Below, one piece after another: positions 48,670 through 62,710 of a DNA stretch of 64,000 nt. Under the pieces are notes generated by a model, which saw only the letters and a list, made by a program, of their open reading frames with translations, had not been told where the DNA came from and made no database searches. The translations under genes were made by a program, and so were the position numbers. This stretch comes from Lumnitzera littorea (Eukaryota > Streptophyta > Magnoliopsida > Myrtales > Combretaceae): contig JAMXBB010000002.1 of assembly GCA_024138015.1 (NCBI GenBank), positions 7,372,301 through 7,436,300 of the forward strand, in the 5' to 3' direction. The number at the start of each line of letters is the position of its first letter. Position 1 is the first letter of the stretch.

Positions 48670-51600
48670 TTAATATTTAATCATAATATATATAATACAT
48701 TTATATAAAAATATTTATAGAATTCAATATTCCACAATTTACAAAAACCGTAGAAAATTGCAATCTCCTACCAAACAATAAAATTGGGTAGTAAAAAATT
48801 TTTAGAGGGTATTGATTCAAAATAAACCTAGAGAGTAAAAATTTTGAAAAAAGAACACATGTATTAACATCCTCCTTCACATAATCTAAGTTTGGTTCAA
48901 ATAACATTCTATTCTATATCTATGCTTCATAGTATGAGTCTTGTAGGCTCATCTTTTCGCTCCTAGCCCATTCACAACTTTGATATAACTTGCAAAAAAG
49001 ACTATTGAGAGGGTAAGCAAATCACAACTCAGTAAAATCATCCTCCATATCATATAACAAGCAATTAACAAACAAATTATTAACCATTAGCATGTAATGC
49101 ATGTACAATTATATGAATGCAACAATATACATAATCATCCAGGAATTGTGTACATGTCAGATTTACGCTCTCCAATCGCTAAGGGTTAGGGAATAAGTAC
49201 CAATTAGCTTTAGGCGCCATCACTCTAAGTTAAATCGACCTTAACCTAATGTCTTATTAATTAATATAGTAAAATACAGCGAGTTTAGCTCAAGTAAGGT
49301 TTTACTTAACCATTAAAACAATGATTTGATAATACATATATGCTTAAAAGTATGGGTAACCCTAAGCTGATGCATTTATGGACAAAGCCCCAATTAAAGG
49401 ACGACATTCCCCGATATATGGTAGTTTCCAAAAGTCAAGGTGGGGTAACATCGGACGAAGCATCACCTTCATACGGCCTTTCCGTGCACCTACGTAATGC
49501 TAATGACCTTTTTCATGCAGTCATACAATGTATGTCCGATTTAAATTTTAAGCCAAATAATTGTTGTATTCATTACAATGTGACCAAATAAATAGGTAGA
49601 TAGTCGACAATAATAATGCAATTAATGGATATTACATCCAATTTTTGGTTTCATATAATTTTTGAGTGTTTTTGCACAACATATCAAGCACTACCAAGCA
49701 TATGCATTTTCCATATCCTCCAAGCAATTCAATTTTTGTAAAATTAATTAAAATACATCTACACTACAAGCACAAGCAAATATAATAATCATCGAGAGTC
49801 ACTTACCTGTTTTATGCAACTAAGCATAATAGTTGCTAGGCAAATAACCGATAGAAATTTCCTCTAAAGTCAAAATAGCTTAAGTCATCAATAAATAAGT
49901 ATGTAAGGTACTTAAAGTTCTAATTAAGTTTAAACTAAATTTAACATCACTCATTTCCCGATTTGATCTAGACTTTAGTTAAATGTAATTTATTTAGTTT
50001 AACTCTAATTGCTTGTAAATAATTAACTATTTTGAAGGCTCCAACCTTTTTTTTTTTTTCTTTTGGGAATATGGGTTAAGTTGGTTCCTTACTTAATTAA
50101 AGTGGTGGATTAAATTTATCTATCTTATATTTTGATAAAAAAAAATTATTTATCTTATAAGTTAAGCATAACTTGTTATATTAGGGATTATTTACTTATA
50201 TTAGTTTAGGATTGAATCTTCGGGTTTGGCCTCAATAGCATTTTTAAGTTCAAATTTTAAATTTTCATTTTATTATAATTACAAGATCAAAATTAGAGCT
50301 AAAGTAGACTAATTCTTATAGTTGTTAGATCTAATTGATGAATTAGACGATTTAGTAGAGTGCACCTTGGTTTATAGCATACACTTCTACATATAGTTTA
50401 TTCATCTAATTGGCTTATTTAGATATTATTATTGTTCATTGTTAAAACTGAATAAATTAAAATGGAAACTCTATACGTCCTTCATGTCACTCATATATTA
50501 AGGAAAGTTCATATATATATATATATGTATTCAACATTACCGATAATATTATTCAATTTATTAAGATATACACAAAAAGATTCACTAGTATGGAAACTGT
50601 TTACTTTTAAAGTTTGATATATCAATTAATATCTATGCATTCATCTTTGACTATCTTCATTATTACTTAATTTATTACTAGAGGTAAATACAGAATAGCC
50701 AAATTCATGTGTAATTAATTTTTAGTATTACCACTTATTAGTCATAGGCATATTATGATCTACTAAAATCATTAAATCCTACACACACACATATATATAT
50801 ATACACTTAATTCATTTTATGGGTTTAGAGAATAAATTAACTATTTCTAAATAGAAATTTCTTATTTATCTCTAAAATTTGACGTGCATATGTGCAATAC
50901 AAAATTAAAATTTGATCACTTATTCCAATTAGCTGTTTTCCTTAATCTTTTAGTTAATCTTTCATAGTGTTATATTTTACTAATAACAAGAACAAGATAA
51001 GCAATTTACAAGTTTCCCATTGTTGATTTCCTGGTAATATATATTCATTTGTATTGTCGTTTTATCTAATCATAATTATTTTAGTTGCAATATGTAATAG
51101 CTTACTATAATAAATACTATTAACTCGAGACAGGTTTATTTCAAAATGAATAAAATTTCCTATTACTTAGTTGACTCTAGCATAGGCATAGAATATATTC
51201 TTCAACCAGTGGAGTCAATACAATATTATTAAGTATTTTGCTAATATAGCATTAACATTAGATTATGATATTTTCTTTTTCTCCTCCTTTCTCTCTCTTT
51301 TTTTTTTTATTATCAATTAAACACCATAAAAAATTTAATTTCTCATCAAAGAAAACTCCTAATATAAAAATTATATAAATTAGATACCCATAACCATTAT
51401 TTTAAAATTACTTAATGAAACTTTAAAAATTGTTATATCAAAGATTCGGAATACTACAGCTTGACACATTTGCTATTATTTTACTATAGCATGCATATTG
51501 TATTAAAGTTATCACGTGGGATGAATTGAGTAAAACCAATAACAACACAAACACACACACATATATACATATATCTTATATGTGTACTAACATATATTAT

Positions 51601-51950
51601 TGTTGTCCTTAATCTTGGTTTACAATATAAATAAGTAAAGTACTCGTTTATAAATCATCTTTCTAAAATCTATAGAAGATATATGCATCAATGTTATACA
51701 ATTGAAATATTAGTTAGGCTCATTATTATTATTAATTATGCCAAATCATGATAGATCATCATGTCATATTGATTACGGTACGCTTAATAGACTTCATGGT
51801 ATGCAAATTTCAACTCATACTAACGCCAACTATTTTGAATTAAAAGCATTTATTATTTTATATTCTCGTTAACCTTTTTAGATTAAAGTTTAAAGATTCC
51901 CCAATTCTTTCCTTTTTTCTTGCTCGTACTAAATAATAAGTAACACATCA
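48670..51950. other. Intergenic AT-rich DNA, probable old repeat near 49150-49600
   Basis: About 3.3 kb with no supportable gene. Positions 49150-49600 are less AT-rich, hold an 83-codon + strand frame and look like a fragment of a repeat, but no family was recognised. (TA)n and (CA)n tracts lie near 50511-50526, 50782-50801 and 51546-51560. Confidence 0.45.
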
Positions 51951-51955
51951 TGGAT

Positions 51956-53620
51956 GGGGGGGGGGGGGGGGGTGTTGTGTGAGGCGGTGGTTCTCGGCAG
52001 ACAAGGGGGATGGTTGTTCAAATATTTGTTCTTCCTTCACCTACTTAATGAACACTTTCCTTGGCTTATTTTTTTTCTAGTGGTGTCTATAAAGCTTCAG
52101 GATTGGCCTTTCTATTTAACTCCTAACACTAACCAATCTCTATCGTATTACAGCAAAATATCCAAAGGTCCTTCTTATACAAAATTGTTTGTCTGTAAGG
52201 CATTTTAGCTTACCTAAGTTAGCTTGTAGTTTCCTCAGGCCACCTGCACGGTTTTATAGGATGTCGTAAGGTTGGTCGATGGAAGTTTTGGCTCTGCTTT
52301 GCGATGCTGGAATGGAACCGAGCACTTGCGCGGTCATGGAAAAGAAAGAGGGAACAGAAAAGAATGCTAGTTTCAACAGTCATTAACAAGCTTAGAAATA
52401 AGGATGAAGATCAGTCCTCACCCGAGTCGCATTGTCGGGGTACGAAGCCACCGGTTGCGAGCAGTTTTTATTCATTTTTTTTTTTTCACTTCACTTACTG
52501 CTCTATTTTGTGTCCATGAAACAAGGGTCTCCGGCGCGACAAAAAGAAGGGCTTTGCGAGGAGGACAATGCAAGGGACGGAGTTGAGAGTGGCTAAGGAA
52601 GATGACGATGGTACCGTCTTGTCTTTGCAAACTGACGTTGATGGAAGAAGAGTGTTGGGTGTTGTCGCTCTGTTTCTCGTCCAAGTAACAAGGGACGACA
52701 GCTACATGGACACATCAACACAGCAAGAATAAAGAGGAGCAAGAAACAACTGGGTAGGCTACGGGAAAGGGAATATAGGGTAGCGCTCTTGACGTGGTTC
52801 AGTGAGAAGATAATGGTGTTAGCCTGCGTTTGCAGAATGACGTGGAGCAAGAAAAGGAGTTGAAATCTTTTTAACGTTGTTTTCCCATCTTTCAAAATGT
52901 GGGAACGTGCGTGAATGTGATTCTGTGTTTGACGAAGGGAGAAGAGGATCACTGTGTTTGGATCGGTCGGTAATTTTAAATAGACGAGGAAATTTAAAGA
53001 AATGAATGGAGGAGAGTGAAAAAGTTTTTACTTTTCAAGTCATCGTGTTTTTTTTTTTTTTTTCATAATAGAAAAAAGTAATAGAAAAAAATGAAAATCT
53101 TTTGAAGTTATGAAAATATTTTTATTATTTAAGTGAATTAAAAGAAAATAAAAGTAATATAATCTATTAAATTACTTATTTTATTTTATTTTCTTTCATT
53201 TTTTTTAAATATCCAAATATAAAATAAAAATAACATTTTTTTTTTCTTCTCATTTTTTTTCTTTTCCTCCCTCTTGATTTCGACTTAACTCTCTCCGTTT
53301 CATCCCTTCTAAAATTTTGGCAAACAGAGTGGATGTTTCATGGATTTTGTTTATCAGGAAGAGTGACTGTGCCTTGTATTGAGTGTACGTAGCTGATATG
53401 GAGTGGATTTTCTGGACAATTAAGGTGCATAGGTGGCACATCTCCAACAGTTGGCGTGAGTTTAGGAGATACGCGAGGAGATTTTCATGGTTGCTTCCGT
53501 GTAACGGTTTAGTTAACATGACTAAGGATTTGGATTGGGAGAGTTCCTGTCCGGGACGGGAATTTGGAGTATTGGGTTTGAATTGTGGGCCTTTGGGCAT
53601 CGGTCTTATATTTGTTTGAT
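51956..53620. other. GC-richer island starting with a 17-base G run
   Basis: A run of 17 G lies at 51956-51972. Positions 51973-52960 and 53380-53600 are clearly less AT-rich than the flanks and hold mid-size frames on both strands (for example 119 codons at 52593-52952, - strand). None resembles a known protein, and the frames overlap each other. A T tract (53047-53063) and a purine/pyrimidine hairpin-like stretch (53139-53191) divide the island. It may be an unrecognised mobile element or decayed gene. Confidence 0.4.
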
Positions 53621-55243
53621 AGTAATTTAGTTATTTATTCACTCATAGATGTCTTAGACCTAAAATTTATTTATTTTTTTTTTTCGTTATGAATTGAAAG
53701 TAGTAATGAGATGTCTAATGATATTTGTTAAAATGTTGCAGGGTTATATCTTAATATTCAACTGATTAATATTTAAAAAACCAAATAATACAATTGTACA
53801 TGAGAAAGCATGATTATTTATAAACTCTTCTAATATGTGAATAAGAAAATGCATATGAAAAATTTAAAATTATAAAGTTATTCGTGTGATTATCAAAGCA
53901 TGTTATTATTATTAAATATGTATATATATGAACGTATCTATACCATATATTTTGTAGTAATTTACTATATATATATAATAAATATTACGATGGATATTTA
54001 AATAATTCATTACAACCATTACGTTTATTTAGTAGATTTGTATTTTGAATTATAATACTATTCCATGGAGTATACCGAGGTCTTATTCAGTGGTAAAATA
54101 CATATTTTAGATGCACTGGAATGATTTTACACTTAATTAGCTAAATGATTGCTTTTATCATTTATCTATACTCATTCTTTCTATTATTTAATTATCTATT
54201 ATTATAATGTGTATATACATTTTTATAGTTCATATTGTGCAGTTTATTATACGATTCACTTATTAAATTTTTGGAAAAAGAATTCATCAATTGTTTTAAT
54301 TAAAATCTTACCTATAATACATTTCATAATCTTGCTCTTCATGAGTATGGAGATATTTTTTCATATTGGTTAAGTTTATGGTAATTAATATTACAATTTC
54401 ATTATCAATAATTGTTATAGTACATACGAGTTTATTATTTTATCCAAACTCAAGATAATTTAGCCTTTGTTTTAGAAGTTCAAGGTGTTATCTATTTTAC
54501 CTTTGTATCCATTTTCTTGTTACTTAAAGTTTAAATATTAACTTTTCAATAATGATTCACCTATTTTTTATATGAGAACCACATTCGTCTCTCGAAAATT
54601 CTAAACTTAATTTGGATAAGAAAATCAAGATACCATATTCGACGTCATTAGAGTTCTAAATGGTTGCCTTAATTAATATTAATATCCAAAATCTTCGTAA
54701 TTAGAATTATCAAATATTTGGAGTTCACATAAAGTTCTTAAATAAAAATTCTTAATGTTTATTTATATTATTTATGAGACTTACAATATAAATCTTAAAT
54801 AAAAACAATTAAAAATCGAGAATATACATATATATATATATATATATAGCAGCTTTCAGGGGTCTTAAACGAAGACCCAAAAAGTTGAAAGTCTTAATTC
54901 CATTAGTGGAGAACCTCTTCAAACATGAGGTCCTTCATTTTTGGAGCCTGTGTCACGAGCTCCATTGGTGTTGTTTTAATACGTTCGCATTTGCGTTGCG
55001 GTATAAAATTGACATAAAATTAATAGTAAAAATGATAAAAGCATGATAAACATATAAGATAAATGATAGATTATTAAATTTAATGCAAATCAATGTAATT
55101 ATTATAAATAATAATAGTAATGGTTATAAATATAAAAAATACCATATATGGAAGTAGTGGTTTTTAATGTAAAGGATAAATGATATTTATAACCTTAACA
55201 GAATAATATAAAAAGCATATATTGTAATAAATGAAAAAATTAT
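53621..55243. other. Intergenic AT-rich DNA
   Basis: About 1.6 kb without a gene. (TA)n lies at 54829-54848, followed by a small perfect inverted repeat at 54860-54878. Confidence 0.5.
54860..54878. repeat. Short inverted repeat
   Basis: GGGTCTT and AAGACCC are separated by AAACG, a perfect 7-bp stem with a 5-base loop. It has no neighbouring gene and no T tract, so it is not read as a terminator. Confidence 0.6.
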
Positions 55244-55381
55244 ATAATATATTATTATATAAAATGGGTAATTTGGGTAATATGGAAAATTCACTATAAA
55301 CGGCATGTACTGTGAAATACCAAATGATAAATCACATAATATATTATTATATTAAATGGATAATTTAGGTAATATGAAAAA
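55244..55381 (+). repeat. Direct repeat, 92-bp spacing, upstream of the second LINE
   Basis: ATAATATATTATTATAT.AAATGG.TAATTT.GGTAATATG occurs at 55244-55282 and again at 55336-55374. The spacing is 92 bp. The second copy ends where LINE-related coding sequence begins. Confidence 0.75.
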
Positions 55382-55384
55382 GAC

Positions 55385-58300
55385 CTCATTGAATAATATG
55401 GATGATAAATGTCTTGTGCTTATAATTCTTTGAAAAATGGTCATTATTTGATAAGATACAGAATTGACAAATGCTTGAAAGTGGGAAATTACACCACGGG
55501 AAATAAAAAAAGCCTTCATGGACATAGGGTTGAGGAAACCCTCGGGAGAAGATGGCCTTCATGCCATATTTTACATCAAATGATGGGATAAAGTTGGAAA
55601 GACTCATTAATTTCATTACAAATATCTTTAGAACATCAAAAATCCCATTTGAGAGAAATAGAACCCTGTTGGTCTTGATACCTAAATTCCCAGGGGCTAA
55701 TAATCTTAAAGACTACCGTCTAACGAGCCTATATACAACTGTCTACAAAGCTATAATAAAAATACTTATGAACAGGATCAGACCTTATCTTAATTCTATC
55801 ATTAGCCCAATACAAAGCAACTTTATCCCTGGGAGAAGTGCATAAGATAATGTTATCCTTTTATAGGACATTATACATTCTTGCAATAATAAGAAAGGAA
55901 ATCAGGGGTGGATGATTATCAAAATAGACTTACACAAAGCATAGAACCAAATGGAATGGAGCTTTATAAGGTCAGCTTTAATTAGAATGAATTTTCCCCT
56001 TAAAATGGACTAATCTGATTAGCTCGGCACTAACAACAGCACGATTCTCTCCCAACCTTAATAGAGAGAAATTTCCTTACTTCCCTTTGAGTAGAGGCAT
56101 TTTATTTTTACTATAAAACACCTTAGTAGAATGATTCAACATAGTGTTTATTAATAGAAATGGAAAACTATAAGGTATAGAGGTTCGAAACTAAGATTAT
56201 CTCATCTTTTTTTTAACTGATGATGTTATTTTACTTAATGAAGCAAATTCACCGAATGCAATGGAAATAATGTTAGTGATGCAACAATTTCAAGAAATAT
56301 TGAGCCAAACAATAAACTTGACTAAATCAAGGGTCATTTTTCAAAAAATATTAACAAAGAGCTTAGACAAAACCTATAATCCATTTTGGGAATTAAAGAA
56401 TGTCAACACATTGGTTGATATCTTGGCTTTTCATTCAACAATGCATGAAAAACAACAAAAGATGACAAGAAGTTTCCAATTGAAAAAATTCGAGGAAAGT
56501 TAACAGGTTGAAAAGCTAAACTATTCAACTTTATAAGTCACAAAGCTCTCATATCATTAGTGATTGAGGATATAGTGAACTATTATCTGCAAAGTTCATC
56601 TATTCTAACATTAATCCTATCCAAGTCGGAAATAATGATAAGGGATTTTTTATGGGGCTCCACACAACAAATGAATAAAATGCATTAGCTGAATTGGGAG
56701 CTGATGAAAAATAGTAAAGACAATGGTGGTCTAGGTTTACATGATCTAAAGCTATGAAATAGAGCTTGCTTGATTAAAATAGCCTAGCAAGTACTCTAAG
56801 GTGAGAAATTACGGACGAAGGTGATGAGAGATAAATATAAGAGATCCCAAAATGGAGAGGAACCCTCCAATGCAATTGAGATAGCCAAAAGAATTCTAAA
56901 GGAATTGAGATGGATTAAGCAACGCATTAAGCATACTATTAGACATGGTAATATAACTTTATTCAGGTCACATGGGCATTTCGAGGACTTTCTTTACTAG
57001 ACCATTAACCAAAGGTACTGATAGCTTAATTGTCAAAAGGGTATGGTTAGACATTAATGAGTGGGATAAGAACTTATTGGATTTCTAATTACAAACTACC
57101 ACAAATCAAAGCTAGGGAATATTATCCTCAACCCTCAGTTATAAAAAAAGGAATCAGTGGTGTGGAAGCTAAGCAATGATGGAAATTTTTTCCTCAAGCA
57201 AGTATATAAACAGCTACTTAAGGAGAAATTTCACTCTTAGCCAACAATAGATAAATGGAATTGGATTTGGAATATGTTAACAATTCCTAAAATCAAAACT
57301 TTCATTTGGAGAATTTTACATAATTCATTGCCAACGAAAGATGAATTATGTAAAAGGACACAGGTGAACACTTTATGTATCCTTTATAACCAGCACAATG
57401 AGATCATTGACCGCATTCTAAAGGATTGTACAAAAGTTCGAGAAATTTAAAAAACTTTAAATAGTACAAATTCTTTTCTAGCATCTTTTTTGCAACCTTT
57501 AAAAACATGGATGAAGCAAAATGCACACTTCACAAAGAATATGAGAAGCAACTAGCAAAGGAAACCACCATAGTAATCTAAATTCCTATTCTTTCTTTAG
57601 ACAATTTGGAAGCATATAAATGACAATTTATTTGTTGATAAAGATCTAAATGACATATCAAGATGGTTTAGCTGAGCGAAGATATCCACAGCTAATTTTT
57701 AGGCAGCTAAAACATGTGGGAAAGTGAAAGGAAACATCTCACTAGGAGTACATGAACCTATTAAGAAGTTTGTCCTCTTAAATCCACAACACAATGATAC
57801 AATCTTCATGCTCATTGATGCATTGATTAATGAACAATAAAGAAAAGTGAGTATAAGGGGAATTCTACTAAATGCTAAGGGACAGATTTTGTTGGGATTT
57901 ACTCGACAGATAGCCTACACTTCCACACTAGAAGCAGAACTATGGGGAATACCGAAAGCTCTTCAAATTGCTCTAGAGTAATCTTTTAAGCGCACGCACA
58001 TATATATATTATTAGATTATTTGGATGCAATACAAATTTCATAAAGCTTATATTCTGAGGATCGTAACATGATTGATGCGGTTATCCTGTACAAAGTCTT
58101 AAGCAATAGGTTTGACAGTTTCAACATCAGTTATATCAATAGGAGCATGAATCAAGCAACTAATACACTAGTAAGGAAAGAGTCAATAGTCCAGTCCACT
58201 ATCATGTTTTCATCTCTGCTTATGGAGAGCTTGTCTAATGATTTTGTGAACTTATGTAGTTATTATGTAAATTGTAAGCCTAAGTATCATGGATACTTGT

Positions 58301-58395
58301 GGCTAAACTTCTTTTCTTTTAATAAAGTTTGGTTTCATAAAAAAAAAAAACCAAAAAAATTGAGGAGTAAGACTATGGTATAAGTGAAATGGCTA
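55385..58395 (+). mobile_element. Decayed LINE (L1-type), 5'-truncated
   Basis: In order on the + strand: the end of the endonuclease-RT linker (KKAFMDIGLRKPSGEDGLH, 55505-55560); RT blocks RTLLVLIPKF, NRIRPYLNSIISPIQSNFIP and DNVILL (55650-55860); IKIDLHKA and MEWSFIRSALI (55920-55990); a catalytic block seen as LTDDVILLNEA near 56215-56245; GGLGLHDLKLWNRACLIKIA (56730-56790); a zf-RVT piece, PKIKTFIWRILHNSLPTKDE, at 57285-57345; and RNase H pieces at 57860-57980 and 58060-58190. Frameshifts and stops are frequent. AATAAA (58321-58326) precedes a 12-base A tract (58339-58350). It is dead, and the endonuclease part is absent. Confidence 0.88.
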
Positions 58396-61300
58396 TTATT
58401 AATATTGAATTTTAAAAGGAGTTGTATTGATGTAGAAATACTGGTTAAAAAAATGGTCTGCATACAACCCCCATTAACTCTTATCTAGCCATGTTCCGCA
58501 TTTAAAATAAAAATTTCAAAAAGTTGTAGTAATTCAAACATAAAAAGGATTGTTAAATGTAATAAAAATTAAAAAACTAAAAGTATATAAAAATGTAAGA
58601 TCTTCTTTTTTTGAACTCTACATAAATTATCTTCTTTCTTGTCTTTTTACTATTACTCCCTTTCTACTTTTAATTCCTTTGTAGTATTGAATAGAAAGCA
58701 AACTACGTACAAGTTGAAATTGTATTGGCCAAAATAAAATGGAAGGTGTACGGCATACGCGAAAGATAATGCACAAATTGTGTGTAACTGGCTGAAGAGT
58801 TCATGGATTATGTTGGTAAACTGATTTCTATGTGACATGTGGAATAAAGAGAGGGAGTGGTTTTGTGAATGACGTCGTGGGCTGTTCTGGGGTTAAGGGA
58901 AAGAGAGAGAGTGTGTGCTTATGTGTTGGAAGTTGATTAATTTATTTAAATTACAACAATATACTTGAAAATGTTTCTACTTACTATTTATTAAAAGAGA
59001 CGTAATTTGAATTAAAATGACATATGTTGGAATAATATGAAAAAAAAGAAGATGGTCATTACTTAAAAATTTTTTGGCTTAAATAATATAGATAAGATAT
59101 AAATAAAAAGATTATTTGTAAATTAATCGAGTTTGATTTAGTATTTGTTCAAGTGAATAATAATAAATCTTAGGAGAAATATTGAAAAAGTTGATTAAGA
59201 TTTTGGAATGAACAAGTAATATGTTTGAAATTTTTATTATTCAAACAGCATAAGATAAGGATAAACAATTTTATTTGTATCAAACAAATAATTATCAATA
59301 GAATTTCTCAATATCATTTCTTTTCGGTTATGATTTTTTTTACTTGAATTCGATTAGCAACAACTGAGTCAAGATCGAGTTTTATGATATTTGGTTCAAT
59401 TAGATCATGGGCCTATATGAACTTGACTATATCTTAAATGTTAGCCGAATTTGAGTTGAGTTTAAATATTAATATTAATTTAATTTAATTCATAACATGT
59501 TATTAAGATTATTATTTTGAAATAAGTTTAATTGAGTTGAGTTAAGTTAAGACTTTCTGAGTACCACTTTTAGTTAAGCTTGAAAGCTCAAAATTATAAG
59601 TTAAATGAAATTTAAACTTAAGCTTGAATTTTGAAATTTTAAATTAAGCTCGTGCTAAGTCTTGATTTCACTTATAACCCTCTATTTAAATACTTGTAAA
59701 ATTTTATTTGATTTTCATTTTATCAAATATATAAAAAAATGACGGTTATTAAGAATTTTTGTATAGGTAAGGTAACCACCTAACCTAACCCATGCAACCC
59801 CACACGTCTTTTTCTTCGCCTGTTACCTTATATGCTATCAGCTAACTAACCGCAAATTATATTAATCCATGTAATAAATTTATGTTTGAACTTAGGACAT
59901 TGATGTAATAGGATTTGTATGTTTTAGCCTATTACCTTAATAAAATACCGCTATTAGCTCGCATTATATTAATCCGTGTAATAAATTTATGTTTTAACTT
60001 AGAAACTATCGTATTTATTTTTTAGCAAACGTATATCGGTGCATGATTCTACTGGCTGCTGGTATATGTTAAATTTTTAGGTTTTATTTTGCCAGCAAGT
60101 AAAATTTTTTAGCGATTTATGTTGCTTTGATAGAAGAGTTTTTTACTAATGCTCCTTTCATTTCTTTTGTATCGACCCATTTATCCTATGATTTAGCATT
60201 CAAAAAATTTTATGCTATTAAGTTATACTTAAGAGTAGCACTTTTTCGATGCATATTATACTTAAATAAATAAAACCTAAACTACTTAATTTAAATGTGA
60301 ATCGGTTATATAAAATAGTAATAAATAATATTGATTATAAGAAAAAAAAATGTGACTTTAGTATTCTTTGTCAAGAGATTATAAAATAATTATAGAATAA
60401 TATCGTAATTACTGTCTAAACTTTACGTGATTTTTAAATCTACACCTAAAATTCAAAATTACTAAATAATATAAACTTTGAGCTAGAAGTATGAAGTTAC
60501 CGTATGCCATATCCAATAAACTTTTCTTCATCAAATTCACTATCCCATTATATTTTAGCAAATGATGTGACAAATAATCGCTCATCATAGGGTATAGTTA
60601 TAGGTAATATAGTAAATTGACAAATAAAAAGTTTCATTGAGTATTACATTTAATAGCTTGAAGTTTTAAGTGCAAAATTAAAAAGATCAATGATTTTGAC
60701 ATTATCCAAATAATTTTCCACTAACCCCACTGATTCACCTATACTCTTAATATTCTAATTTTAAAAACATGCAAGATGATTTGTATGAAAATAGAATTCA
60801 ATAATATGTTTTCATTTGATAATATAGATATAGATATAAAAAATTATACTTGGAATAAAATGAGGACTATGACTTAATATTACTAATATATCATGCTTCA
60901 CCATAATAGCCATATCCCAACCAATTGGTTTAAGCCCACTAATTTTGCGCATTTATCTGATATTATGGAGACAAAATTCAGGTTGTACATTAAATGCTAT
61001 AATAAGTGATTTCGATGGATATTTTTCCATGTTTATCATTGAAACGTATAAATATTACACAAGTATCAACTCTATATAATTATCAAACCTACATTGTATG
61101 TGTCACATGCAACACTTGATTTACATGATATAAGCTATGTGGTTTTTATTTTTGCCTGAATATGTCCCATCTTACTTATGCAATTTAATTATGGCACACA
61201 CTCATATTGCATCGGACCAATGCGATTTATTTGCTATCATTATAATTGCATTTCATAAATACGACAAAACAATGGTATATAAATCTTTAAGCCGCATCTA

Positions 61301-62245
61301 TTAGATGTGATAAACCTTGTAACCAATATTGCCTCGTCTTCTAAATACGACTTAATAATGATATTTACATACCTATTTTTATATAGTTCGTGTTTCTATC
61401 ATTTTTTTTTTTTAAGTTCGATAGACATATGATGTACCCGATCTTCTCAAGTAAAAACTTAAATCGGTTTTCATCTAATCGGATCTTCATGGGTTGATTA
61501 CAGATGTTTTAATTTGTATGGCAGCCGTAATTACCTTCCTAAAAAATCTTTCAAAAATATAGCCTATTGGAGAGTAAATCGAATAACACTACACTTAAAT
61601 TCATGACCATTAGCACATTATGTCTAATTGCATTGAAATCATGAATCGAAATGGTGGTTCTACAAATGCAATGAAATGAAATAATGGTGATTTCATGTTA
61701 TTATTTCATATTGGATCAAACAAATCGCAGGTTCAATCTATAAGATCATGAAAAAAAAAATTATAATACTAACACATCATGCGTTTAAATAAGTTAAAAC
61801 TATATTTAAAAGCAGCTTCTTTATATTCATCATTTATCACTACCAATTCTCTCTTATAGTAGAATGCAATCATATCCTTTCTTTCTAAACATAACCCTTT
61901 TCTTAATCATCACTACTAATGATCTTATTGAAATTCAAGGTCAAATTTTCACCTACAATCTCAATGTAGCTACATCTCTCCCTTGAAGCTCAATCTTTCA
62001 GCCTTAATCAGAAAAAAGATTCATTAGTATTTGTGGGGGTGGGGGTATAGATGTAAGGGTCACATGCGTGCCGTATGAGAAGTTGTGCTATACATAACTA
62101 GGAAAATGACTTGAGTGACTGACATAAGATAATCAATAGAGAATTGCAAGGAGGAAGAGTAAGCAACCTTGATGAGACTCTAACATGTATGGTAATAGGT
62201 GGAAAAGCGCGATGGCATTAAACTCCAAAATTAATGAAAAACAGG
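58396..62245. other. Intergenic AT-rich DNA with short duplications
   Basis: About 3.85 kb without a supportable gene. The only clear structure is the 107-bp-spaced direct repeat at 59856-60002. Many chance short frames were seen and none accepted. Confidence 0.5.
59856..60002 (+). repeat. Direct repeat, 107-bp spacing
   Basis: ATTATATTAATCC.TGTAATAAATTTATGTTT.AACTTAG lies at 59856-59895 and at 59963-60002, with two differences. It is a partial tandem duplication. Confidence 0.85.
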
Positions 62246-62249
62246 GTGG

Positions 62250-62710
62250 TGTTCTTGAGATGTTTATGTATTTGATCTTTAAGATAAGGTTCCGGTAGAA
62301 TAACGACATTAATGGAGGTTTTTTTCTTATCCAAATTAGGATATGAATAGAGTATTTATAGGAAATGATAGTTGATCATATCCGTCATATCATTATAGAG
62401 ATCAATAGTTAAGATTGAAGCATTTTATTAATAGATCTTAAGTAGGCTATTTTCATAAGTTTAGGCCTAAATAAAGGCTTTATTTATTATTTTAGTGTGA
62501 GTCAAATCAAGAAAAGTTAGATCAAACAAACCGATCTTATAGACCTTACTTCAAGTCCACCATACCAAATCTCCCTTGATTATCCTAGTAATTTATAGAC
62601 TTAGTTTCTCGAACCTTGTCACCTTAGCCTGAGAATTCAAATCCATTTAATCAATGGACTTAAACCCCAATATTAAATTTGGTACTATATATATTACCCC
62701 TTGACCATAG
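62250..62710 (+). repeat. Dispersed LTR-like repeat, copy 2
   Basis: This is the related copy of 42145-42550, same orientation, with conserved order of blocks from CTTATCCAAATTAGG through TTAGATCAAACAAACC to AACCCCAAT. The sequence after it, to about 63260, is less AT-rich than usual and may belong to the same element. No protein domain, primer-binding site or target duplication was found. Confidence 0.55.

Noticed and set aside
48514..48708. Frame running through the N gap
   Set aside because: It exists only because Ns contain no stop codons.
52593..52952. 119-codon - strand frame in the GC-richer island
   Set aside because: The protein resembles nothing known and overlaps other frames of similar quality. 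It is left as part of the island.
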